A stretch of DNA of 20,296 nt from a virus: positions 1-20,296 of the IMG/VR virus record IMGVR_UViG_3300031957_003414; one strand, given 5' to 3'. The notes below the pieces were generated by a model. It saw nothing but the letters and a program-made list of their open reading frames with translations, had not been told where the DNA came from and did no database searches. The position numbers and the translations under genes are program-made. Shown here one piece after another: positions 4,073-11,929 of the stretch. Each line of letters opens with the position of its first letter. Position 1 is the stretch's first letter.

Positions 4073-5253
4073 GTAAACTCCTTCATTCGACCAAGATTTT
4101 TACCAAGAGAGCAATTTACCTTGAATTGTCCTAATCTTGTGTCTCCGAACATTTCCACAAGGTCCGGAATCAATCTTCTATCGTCTTTGTGTAGATCGAT
4201 GACAATGCTGTCATGAACAACAAAAGCAACATGGGATCTCGATGCCCTAAGAAAGTTAGAAATTTTGCAAAACCTGTCAAGGGTGTTGTCTGACGAAGTT
4301 GATTGTAATAGGTAGTTGAGGGCTTTGCGAACGGGAGCAGCAATTGACCTTCCAAATGGTGTTTGTACATGCCCTTCTTTATAAAATTTTTCGAGAAGCA
4401 CTTCTCTGTCGTAATAATCTGATTGGATAGCTTGGGATTCTTGGTTATAGAGCCAAGCGAATATTTTTGTTTTGGCAGTGTCTCGATCAATTTCTTTATC
4501 GAAGACGTTTTTAATGTTCCACTCATGAATGTCCTCCTCTGGTTGCTCATGTCCTTGTAGTGCAAGCATTGTTCGAATCTCGGCGGCATTAAAGTCGAGT
4601 TCTAGGAATGCATCGTTATTTGGTCTTACGTGAACCTTAAGTTCTTTTTTTAGATTGAGAATCGGAAAAGAATTTCTTTTTGTTGTCAATCTGCCGGTTA
4701 CCGTACCGAAAATGTCATAGTCAACATATGGAGTTGTTTCTCCAAATGCATCATAAAGATGCTTTGCCTTCTGGTCTTCCGCTGAGATGCAATAAAGAGC
4801 GAAAGAGTTGAGATTTACAGGGTGTCTTCTAAGTTCCTTTACAGCGGCTTGAGCTCTTTTTAATAAATTATAATGATGTGGTTTCTCGACATTCTCAAAC
4901 ACCCACTTTGTGATTTCATTTTTGGTATCGAAGTAGTGTTGCAAGTGTTTTTGCGGCACAAGGTCGTAAAAACATACATCTTCGAGGTTTATTTGAGCGG
5001 TGCTAAAACCCTTGAAATGCGCCTTCAGCAGATTCTTTGCCGTTACCCAACGTTCCCTAAGGAATTCGGGGCAAACCTCGTCAATCGACCTTCCAGACAC
5101 CAGCAAATGCGCATAATCGATGTCTCTGCCGAACAGGTGGTCGGAATACGACCAAGTTTTTGTGATTCCCTCCGGAATTTTGTCTCGAATGAATGTGCCG
5201 TCAATATAAGTTCCGGCGCAGTCAAGCTTGTTGTCCATTAACTGGAATATCAT
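4066..5253 (-). CDS. Compact family A DNA polymerase (no exonuclease domain)
   Basis: Template-directed DNA synthesis. Within 395 aa the polymerase core is intact: GTVTGRL (183-189); motif A LELDFNAAEIR with catalytic D220; EDIHEW (240-245) before motif B, R257-x3-K261-x3-F265-x3-Y269, the exact O-helix spacing of Pol I; LQSTSSD (316-322) like Pol I MQGTAAD; and motif C VVHDSIV with D348. Phe at 265 matches Taq/Pol I more than T7, so dideoxy discrimination would be expected. The segment between motif B and TPFGR (298-302) is shorter than in Pol I, and only about 180 residues precede the palm, so both exonuclease domains are missing and the thumb is reduced. The ATG follows AGGAGGACAA. It lies nine bases after a virion gene, with promoter P5 inside that gene. 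T4 itself uses a family B enzyme. Confidence 0.9.
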   Translation of the reverse strand: MIFQLMDNKLDCAGTYIDGTFIRDKIPEGITKTWSYSDHLFGRDIDYAHLLVSGRSIDEVCPEFLRERWVTAKNLLKAHFKGFSTAQINLEDVCFYDLVPQKHLQHYFDTKNEITKWVFENVEKPHHYNLLKRAQAAVKELRRHPVNLNSFALYCISAEDQKAKHLYDAFGETTPYVDYDIFGTVTGRLTTKRNSFPILNLKKELKVHVRPNNDAFLELDFNAAEIRTMLALQGHEQPEEDIHEWNIKNVFDKEIDRDTAKTKIFAWLYNQESQAIQSDYYDREVLLEKFYKEGHVQTPFGRSIAAPVRKALNYLLQSTSSDNTLDRFCKISNFLRASRSHVAFVVHDSIVIDLHKDDRRLIPDLVEMFGDTRLGQFKVNCSLGKNLGRMKEFTW

Positions 5254-5261
5254 TTGTCCTC

Positions 5262-6506
5262 CTAATAAGACGAACCACGTCCTCTCAATGAACCGCCTCC
5301 CTGCTGTCGTTGAGCTTCAGTAATTGTCTTTCCTTCAAGTTTTGCTTTAAGATCATGGAATCCGTAGTCCTTATTCCACACTTGATCTCGAAACATATCA
5401 TTAATATAACCGAAAGCTGAGGGTTTGTCAAGTTTTTTGTAAAAATATTTTGCTTTTTTATAAATGTTGTTGAGAGTCTGGGGAGTATACACTCTTCCTT
5501 CTTCTTTGTTTCGGATGTTGGCATAAATTGAAATTTCCTCCAAATCAGAATAAGGTCTTTTATTTATATCTACTGGGGATAAGCTTATATATCTTGAAAC
5601 AGTTCGACAATCTTTTACTTCAACAATTCTTTGGCGGGAAAAACTTTCAACATATTTATTATAATATATATTAATCTTATTATATAGAATATCATTATCT
5701 AATGTATATGTTTTTATAAATGATCTTTTAAATAAGTAATCTAAATTATATATTCCATAACTTCCAAGTATAGATTTATTAGCAGGAGAGTCAACATCAT
5801 AAACTAATATGTTGGGGTTACTATGGCTTATTGAGAAACCCATGTTGGTACAAAGGTTTTTAAGGTATTGAAAATTTGGATCATCGATGATTTCATCTAT
5901 CTTCCTTTGATCTTCGTCAAATTTTAAATTCATATACGAAAAAGCCAAACCGGTGTTAAAAATGCTTGAATCATTCGATAAGTTCCATCCGGTCAAAGTT
6001 AAAGGTATGCTCAAAGGATTTTCTAGAAAAAAGTTTAAAAAACTCTTGACATACCCTTCGTAAGATGTTATACTGGTAGTACCAAGAATGTTTGGTATGT
6101 GTGTTTCGTTGTAATATTGGAGAGTGCGGTTTAAGTACTCTCCATATCTTACTTTAGGATTACTATATGAGGTCACAGATGAAAGATTATTAGTTAAGTT
6201 CTCACTAGGAATGTGTCCCTTGTTGACAGCAGCCAATATGTTCAATCTTGCCAATGAATAAGAATCAGCAACAAAATCAAATACTCGACCATTTTCAATT
6301 GAAACTAGTCTATCTTCTTTGGGAATGATAGAGTTGTTTTTGTTGTCTATGTGACCATATCTCATTCTCTCAACAAAATTAAAGTCTTTAATGCACTTTT
6401 CTCCAAGACCATTGTTTTCTCCATAAGCAAAGAGTCTATATTTTTTTCTTCTTAAAAATCTTAAAGATGATTTAGAATCGTTATTTGAGTCAAAATCTCT
6501 TGACAT
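5262..6506 (-). CDS. Unrecognised protein, probable virion/tail component (414 aa)
   Basis: I do not recognise a family. 414 aa, rich in Tyr, Asn, Ser and Ile, with no obvious signal peptide or membrane helix. The N terminus is basic (SSLRFLRRKKYRLFAYGE), and the C terminus ends in a Gly-rich tail GGGSLRGRGSSY. Codons are strongly AT-biased, with many ATA. It starts two bases after the 1179-aa hub-like gene, whose final codons supply a GGGAG ribosome site, so it is the last gene of the late structural operon and probably a baseplate, tail or virion-associated protein. Promoter P5 for the polymerase is embedded in codons for KLDKPSAFGYI near its C terminus. Confidence 0.75.
   Translation of the reverse strand: MSRDFDSNNDSKSSLRFLRRKKYRLFAYGENNGLGEKCIKDFNFVERMRYGHIDNKNNSIIPKEDRLVSIENGRVFDFVADSYSLARLNILAAVNKGHIPSENLTNNLSSVTSYSNPKVRYGEYLNRTLQYYNETHIPNILGTTSITSYEGYVKSFLNFFLENPLSIPLTLTGWNLSNDSSIFNTGLAFSYMNLKFDEDQRKIDEIIDDPNFQYLKNLCTNMGFSISHSNPNILVYDVDSPANKSILGSYGIYNLDYLFKRSFIKTYTLDNDILYNKINIYYNKYVESFSRQRIVEVKDCRTVSRYISLSPVDINKRPYSDLEEISIYANIRNKEEGRVYTPQTLNNIYKKAKYFYKKLDKPSAFGYINDMFRDQVWNKDYGFHDLKAKLEGKTITEAQRQQGGGSLRGRGSSY
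5403..5431 (-). promoter_or_regulatory. Sigma-70-type promoter P5 inside the 414-aa gene (for the polymerase)
   Basis: TTGACA (5431-5426), 17-bp spacer, TATATT (5408-5403). It would start transcription about 145 nt before the polymerase ATG, allowing the replication block to be expressed separately from the late structural operon. Extended -10 TG is absent. Confidence 0.7.
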
Positions 6507-6508
6507 AA

Positions 6509-9500
6509 TTATTCTCCCGCTTCTGAGCTGTCAGCTTGGCTAACTTGAGTCGTATTATTGTTTGATGACTCGATTGAAGGCGCTGCACTTACAATCTCAG
6601 AAAATTCTGATTTTTTCTCTTCTTGTTCTGAAGATCTATTATCGTTGTATCCGGTAATCGCTGCTTGATTTATCTTGACAGCTTCGTTATATGCTGTTAG
6701 ACATTCCGCCTTATCTGTAGATATTATATCTTTTACGTCTGTATTTCTTTTTACAGTAACATCAGCTTCTGTCCCTAAAAACATGCAATCAACATCTATT
6801 GAAAATTTTCTGTCTGAGTTTCCCAAAGAGTAACTTACTGATTTTATTATAAAATACCCTCCCATACCCATTATGTGAGCTGGTGTTGTTTCTCCATTGT
6901 CTTTTCTGAAATGTGGGTCACTGTCTGTCGCCCTATAGCCATTTAAAAAGTCACCAGGAACAATGGGAAATCCAGGCGGTTGAAAACCCAATCCATCTTC
7001 ATAGTCCAAAGCGTCCCCATTATCACCGCCGCTTGAAAAATCTGCTATAATAACGTTAATTAGCATACCCGGATATAGATAATTGTTTGCTGCACTATCT
7101 TCTATTTGGAAACTTAGATTATAAACATTATTCATTAAAGCTAGGCTTCCAAAGTTATTGTTAAAATATCTAGCTTCTCTTAAGAAAGGTGAATTTGTCT
7201 TCTTTAGGGAAATCGATTTCATCATAGATATTCCACTAGCAGCATAGACACCATTTATTAGAGTTGGCACAAATTTTTCGTTTCTAAGTTGACCAGAATC
7301 TTGACTAGCTAGTTCTCTCTTGAATGGAGGAGAATCACAATAAACTACGATATAATCTGTTTGATGTACATCAACTGGTGTAACTGAGTCAAAATCAATT
7401 TCGTTGATGAATAAGGGCTTGGATACAATTCCAACGTCTAAATAACCAAATTTAAACGATGTTTCATTATCGAAATCATGTAAATTTATATCATAAATTT
7501 TTGCCAAATCAAAACCATGATTTATTGAGTCAATGGAAGTAGATGAAAAATATCCAACCCTTAATTTGGGAGGAGATTCGTCTGGTAAAAGATTGGCAAT
7601 GCAAGTTTCATATAAAAGATTATTTACTAGACGCTCAATTAAATCTCGAATAAAATACGCCACAGGATAGGTTCTCAGATCCTTTTTTACTATAACCTCA
7701 TGAAACCACTCAGCGAAAAAGAACAAATCAATTGGTATTTCTATTGGATTAATTCTGGTATAGCCAGAGTCAGCTTTTGGATTTGGCAGATCTATTGGAG
7801 CTATAATAAATCTTAATTTATTTTGCAGTTCCTCAATTACTTCATCATTATTTTCATTTTTGTATAGATTTTTTGACACACTGAGAATTAAATCTCCGAG
7901 AAACACAAAGTGGGTCCATTTTCTATTTCCAAACGCATTATCGTTTACACCAATGGCACCATTAAGTTTTGATACAGCTGTCGACTGGCTGATGTCTCCT
8001 TCTTTGGACAAAGATGTGAGTATCTGTGTTTGACTCGCTCCAAAACCAGTTCTCCAAAAACCGGGCTCGGTTGGGGATGGCTTGTATAGCCCGCTTACAA
8101 ACCCATCTTGACCAGAACGAGGCAAGTCTTCTAAGACATAGTCCCAATTGGTATGTTGGAACGTCGCCCCAAAAATTCTTTTATTTTTTTGAAGGTCAGA
8201 ATATATTGTAGAGAAGTTGTTTGTGTTTTCACTTTGTGTTGTATTTCTTTCTACTCTTAATATTTCTCTTAATGTTTCTTTTGTGCATCCTTTTCCAATA
8301 ATGCTTTTTATATTTTTTGCCCTATTTTTTCTGCGAAGAGCTGAACCATCAGTCATTAGCGCATCTGCAAACGGCATTTGCATTAGAGATTGCATGTATC
8401 CTCGGTAGTTTATTGTAAATGAGACAGTGCCGGTGGATGAATCTCTGGATAATTCATGATCTATTGTGGTCAAATCTAGTATCATTGGTGGTTGAGTATA
8501 TTTGTCTTCTGATCCAATTGTTCTGTTGTCATACCAATCTTCTGCTTGAACTTTTAGTCTAATTCTATTTCTACTTGGATGGTAGGTGTTCTGCAAAGCA
8601 GATGTTAAGTTTGATTTTCCATCATCATCAATTGGGGATATAACCAAGTCTCTTAATAGCAAGTCTCTTGTTTCATTTTCCGGAAGGCCCAAAGGGGATA
8701 TGTTTTCTGCTATAACTGCTTCCAAGGCAGCAAAGCTTTCGAGATGAAATTTTAAAGTAACCTTTACATCATTTCTTGCTGTCGATGGAGTGGAGCCATT
8801 GTATTCTATATTTATATCATCAAGCCTATAGTATTTGTATTGATTCGATGAGTCATAGTATTTTGGTTTAAGTCGATCTAATTCATCAATGTAACTATCT
8901 GATGAAGGGTCATATAATCTGTCAATGGCAAGATTGAGATCTCCCTGTACCGAGCTTTTTTTTAATTTTATTTCTTTTAGGTTATTATCTTTATCTTCAT
9001 ATACATAAAAGATTTCTTTTCTCATTTTATTTTGAAAGTTTTTTTGTTCGAAAAATTTTTTAATATTTTCATCTGAATAAAAGTAGTTACACATGTGCTC
9101 TATTTTTTCACTTGGATCCAAATACAGAGGTATTATTCTGTTTTTTAAAAAATATGAATATATTTTTTGATCTCTTATGGTTTCTTCTTTTCTACTAGAC
9201 GAAGAGGCAAGATCTCTCAGATCTCTACTAGGATCAAACAACATTGTCATAATCGCACATTGTTTGAGCTCAAAGTTTGTTTTTCCTTCGGATAAACTAC
9301 TTCCCTCTCCAACACCCGCGGCGGCATCGTCTAGTGCTTTTAAGCTACCACTAACAGCTGATTCTTCCAGCAGTTCGTCATTGGTTTGCACATCGGTGTC
9401 AATATAGCCACCTGCTGCAACTTCTAGAAATTTATCCCAACTAGAAACATTTCTATTGGTATAAATATTAAAATGATCATTTATAAAGTCTCTCAATAAA

Positions 9501-10048
9501 GGGAATTGGTATGTCTCATCGTATGACATATAAATATCCCCAGTTAGGTCATTCTCATCTTTGACTGGCCCATAGAAGTATACAAAATTATCTATGGTGT
9601 AATCTCCTATCCATCCATTGGCCCAAGTTTTTCTTGCTCTTTCAATTTGAGCAGTAGAAACACTAGCTCCACCGGAACCGACGCCCATTGCGTTGCCACC
9701 TGTAGGAAGGTCATCAAAAGCTGAGTTTCCCCAAATTACTAGTTGTTCATATGTAATATTTTGCTCTTGGAAGGCTTGTTTTAAGACACTACAATATTTA
9801 TTTACTCTCCTATCTCTTTCTGCTTGTGGAACATCCTCTGGAATTAAAGCTTCGAAATCCTTAACTACGATAAGGGTTCTATCATCTATACCTTTAATGA
9901 TTAAAGGCTGAATACCCGTCATGAAGAGACCAGGTCTATTTGCATCAAAATCATTATTGGTAAACCAAGTACCAGGTAATTTAGCGCTATTATAAAATTT
10001 ATACCAGGTATCAAAAGTGTCTTGGTTTGTTATGAGATCAGTTTCCAT
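6509..10048 (-). CDS. Large baseplate-hub-like virion protein (1179 aa)
   Basis: 1179 aa starting at ATG with AGGATAAAG upstream. No single strong family is recalled for the N-terminal two thirds. The C-terminal region (about 960-1095) has the layout of baseplate hub proteins such as T4 gp27 or Mu gp44: FQIEDSAANNYLYPGMLINV, a strand IIADF, then GGYFIIKSVSYSLGNSDRKF and IDVDCMF, i.e. a beta-barrel with a point-of-attachment loop. Residues 540-565 (FTINYRGYMQSLMQMPFADA) may be another hub segment. The last 80 residues are Ser/Asn/Glu-rich and probably flexible. It lies between the LysM wedge-like gene and the 414-aa gene, in the expected baseplate neighbourhood. Role inferred from layout and position. 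Confidence 0.72.
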   Translation of the reverse strand: METDLITNQDTFDTWYKFYNSAKLPGTWFTNNDFDANRPGLFMTGIQPLIIKGIDDRTLIVVKDFEALIPEDVPQAERDRRVNKYCSVLKQAFQEQNITYEQLVIWGNSAFDDLPTGGNAMGVGSGGASVSTAQIERARKTWANGWIGDYTIDNFVYFYGPVKDENDLTGDIYMSYDETYQFPLLRDFINDHFNIYTNRNVSSWDKFLEVAAGGYIDTDVQTNDELLEESAVSGSLKALDDAAAGVGEGSSLSEGKTNFELKQCAIMTMLFDPSRDLRDLASSSSRKEETIRDQKIYSYFLKNRIIPLYLDPSEKIEHMCNYFYSDENIKKFFEQKNFQNKMRKEIFYVYEDKDNNLKEIKLKKSSVQGDLNLAIDRLYDPSSDSYIDELDRLKPKYYDSSNQYKYYRLDDINIEYNGSTPSTARNDVKVTLKFHLESFAALEAVIAENISPLGLPENETRDLLLRDLVISPIDDDGKSNLTSALQNTYHPSRNRIRLKVQAEDWYDNRTIGSEDKYTQPPMILDLTTIDHELSRDSSTGTVSFTINYRGYMQSLMQMPFADALMTDGSALRRKNRAKNIKSIIGKGCTKETLREILRVERNTTQSENTNNFSTIYSDLQKNKRIFGATFQHTNWDYVLEDLPRSGQDGFVSGLYKPSPTEPGFWRTGFGASQTQILTSLSKEGDISQSTAVSKLNGAIGVNDNAFGNRKWTHFVFLGDLILSVSKNLYKNENNDEVIEELQNKLRFIIAPIDLPNPKADSGYTRINPIEIPIDLFFFAEWFHEVIVKKDLRTYPVAYFIRDLIERLVNNLLYETCIANLLPDESPPKLRVGYFSSTSIDSINHGFDLAKIYDINLHDFDNETSFKFGYLDVGIVSKPLFINEIDFDSVTPVDVHQTDYIVVYCDSPPFKRELASQDSGQLRNEKFVPTLINGVYAASGISMMKSISLKKTNSPFLREARYFNNNFGSLALMNNVYNLSFQIEDSAANNYLYPGMLINVIIADFSSGGDNGDALDYEDGLGFQPPGFPIVPGDFLNGYRATDSDPHFRKDNGETTPAHIMGMGGYFIIKSVSYSLGNSDRKFSIDVDCMFLGTEADVTVKRNTDVKDIISTDKAECLTAYNEAVKINQAAITGYNDNRSSEQEEKKSEFSEIVSAAPSIESSNNNTTQVSQADSSEAGE

Positions 10049-10052
10049 TTCT

Positions 10053-10376
10053 TTATCCTATTGAATTCTTTAAAACCGTTGGGCTTGTTGGAATCATTAT
10101 CACATCACCAATTGAAAAATGAGCATCAGTTGGTTTAGAATTAACCACACCTATTGTCCACCATAGTGATGCGTCTCCGTATGCATCTTGGGCAATTTTG
10201 CGCAAATTTGAACCAACAGACCAAACTCCATATTCTCTAACCGATATTCTAACATTCCTCAGTCCGCCAAAATCAATTGTTCTATAGATAATTGCTTCTT
10301 TTTTACCATGTTTTTCTTTTAGGTTTTTATAATCTTGTTCTTTCAAGCGTCCTTTTTCTTCTCCTAAGTATCTCAT
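10053..10376 (-). CDS. Baseplate wedge protein with LysM-like domain (gp53-like)
   Basis: 107 aa. The N-terminal half is charged and forms a short extension (RLKEQDYKNLKEKHGKK), followed by RTIDFGGLRN. Residues about 49-97 form a LysM-like unit: YGVWSVGSNLRKIAQDAYGD, WWTIGVVNSK, then FSIGDVIMIPTSP. T4 gp53 and many myophage baseplate proteins carry such a domain, placed near the hub, so it probably bridges baseplate parts. ATG has GGAG twelve bases upstream. The gene sits between the tube/wedge-like 512-aa gene and the large hub-like gene. Confidence 0.75.
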   Translation of the reverse strand: MRYLGEEKGRLKEQDYKNLKEKHGKKEAIIYRTIDFGGLRNVRISVREYGVWSVGSNLRKIAQDAYGDASLWWTIGVVNSKPTDAHFSIGDVIMIPTSPTVLKNSIG

Positions 10377-10388
10377 CTTTTAAATCTC

Positions 10389-11927
10389 CTATGGTTCAAT
10401 TGGGTTCCAATAATTTAAGTTTGTTATAAATTCCCTATCTCTGTCCGGATTATTGTCAATTAAATTTTGTTTAAATGTTTTATTTCCATAGGTTCCATCT
10501 AGATCAAATTTTCGATAGTTTTGAGTAATAGAATCTTTAAGATCTATGGAAACTTTAAAAGCTTTTGGATAATAAAACGCGTTTTCTTTAAAAAATCCCA
10601 AACTTGTTTCGATTTCTATAGACAACTTTGTTATTTGCAATGTATAGCCAAACATGTGAGAGTGGTCTGGTGTGGTAGCCACATCGTTTAAGTGCCCTAT
10701 AAAAGATGGAACGTGAACTACTACGCTATCTAGAAGTCTTTGATCTTTAGGTGCTTTATTTGATTGTCTTCTTCTGTAAAACATCCTCATTAAAGTTTGC
10801 ATTTTCGCGCAATTATATTTTGATTCCCTTAAGTCTTTCGATGGAACATTAAAAGATATAGACCATTCCGGTGGTTTAGTAAGCTTACCTGCACTGGCAT
10901 GGGTTTGGCTTATTGCTCTGTCCATGTCTTTGGTTTCCATATTTAAACTATTTGAAAAATTTCTCGAGAAATCTTCAATAAAGGCATCAAAGACTAATTC
11001 TCTTCTTATTTGGACATCATTCCCAGTTAGAGAAGGTCTGCTATTTTGAACAAAGTTCCTTGTATTTTTTTCTGTTGGCAATGCAATATATACATAGCTA
11101 TCTCTTGCTCTTGCCATAACTTCCATATTGTGAGTATCTAGGTCTAAGAGGTTAGTTGTTCCAATAAATTTATCAAAATGAATCGATTCAATATATTTTT
11201 TCCCCACAGGAACCAGAAATGGAAAAAATGGAGAATCTGTTGAGTCATATTGGCCATTGTCTATAAAGGAAGAAAGAAAATCACTATTAATATATCCGTT
11301 GTCAACATAATCAGATGGCAAGTTTCTTAATTTTTCTGAGTCAGGTATTATCTCAAGCGAAAGTTCATATGCTTTTGGATAAAGTCCTCCATTGGAATCT
11401 TTTAAAAATCCTTGAGAAGTGTCAGGCTTATATGATATGGATGTTATAACGGATGGGAGAGCTCCATAAGTAAAAGCCTCAAAACCTGAGTCAGTCGTTA
11501 AATCAAATGACGCTCCCTTATTTATCAAATTTGAAAAATATATCCAATGCCAGTTTTTTTGATTTCGATAAAATTCATTACCATAACTCGGGGATAAAAC
11601 GGTTCCTTGTAAATGGGTTATCTTGGCGTAGTTATTTTTCGCCTCTAAAACATTAGCAGCAGGAACACTTATCGTTAGCTTAATTTTAAATTCACCAGAA
11701 TAAGAAGCAAAATAATTGAAATCTTGCACTGGGTTGTGTTTTTCTTCAATTTGCTTGCTCATGTCATATGAGATGGAGGAAACAAATGCTTTAAATGTAA
11801 CAATAGATTCGTCATAATCTGATCCTATATAGATTATGTCTGTCGTGCCCCTTGTTGAGTCTCCATAGTTTACGCTAGAAACATTTAAAGGATCATCAGC
11901 TAAAAGATTCGTTCTAAACCTACTCAT
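10389..11927 (-). CDS. Internally duplicated tail/baseplate protein (512 aa)
   Basis: Two tandem domains. Segments recur in order: TFKAFVSSIS (44-53) and VFDAFIEDFS (312-321); KLTISVPAANVLEAKNNYAKI (part of 83-103) and SISFNVPSKDLRESKYNCAKM (356-376); ITSISYKPDTSQGFLK...LYPKAYELSLEI (161-193) and ITKLSIEIETSLGFFK...YYPKAFKVSIDL (432-463). The central stretch (200-310) is unique. The duplication suggests a pseudo-symmetric structural protein, possibly a tube initiator/baseplate cap of the T4 gp48/gp54 kind, but no direct family match is recalled. It starts two bases after the tape measure stop and precedes the LysM protein, so its role in tail or baseplate assembly is positional inference. Confidence 0.75.
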   Translation of the reverse strand: MSRFRTNLLADDPLNVSSVNYGDSTRGTTDIIYIGSDYDESIVTFKAFVSSISYDMSKQIEEKHNPVQDFNYFASYSGEFKIKLTISVPAANVLEAKNNYAKITHLQGTVLSPSYGNEFYRNQKNWHWIYFSNLINKGASFDLTTDSGFEAFTYGALPSVITSISYKPDTSQGFLKDSNGGLYPKAYELSLEIIPDSEKLRNLPSDYVDNGYINSDFLSSFIDNGQYDSTDSPFFPFLVPVGKKYIESIHFDKFIGTTNLLDLDTHNMEVMARARDSYVYIALPTEKNTRNFVQNSRPSLTGNDVQIRRELVFDAFIEDFSRNFSNSLNMETKDMDRAISQTHASAGKLTKPPEWSISFNVPSKDLRESKYNCAKMQTLMRMFYRRRQSNKAPKDQRLLDSVVVHVPSFIGHLNDVATTPDHSHMFGYTLQITKLSIEIETSLGFFKENAFYYPKAFKVSIDLKDSITQNYRKFDLDGTYGNKTFKQNLIDNNPDRDREFITNLNYWNPIEP

Positions 11928-11929
11928 AA

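Noticed and set aside
4236-4271. TTGACA box on the minus strand inside the polymerase gene
   Set aside because: No acceptable -10 hexamer at 16-18 bp.
8805-8820. TATAAATA (T4 late-promoter word) on the minus strand inside the 1179-aa gene
   Set aside because: A single AT-rich match deep within a gene, with no start site downstream; likely chance in an AT-rich genome.
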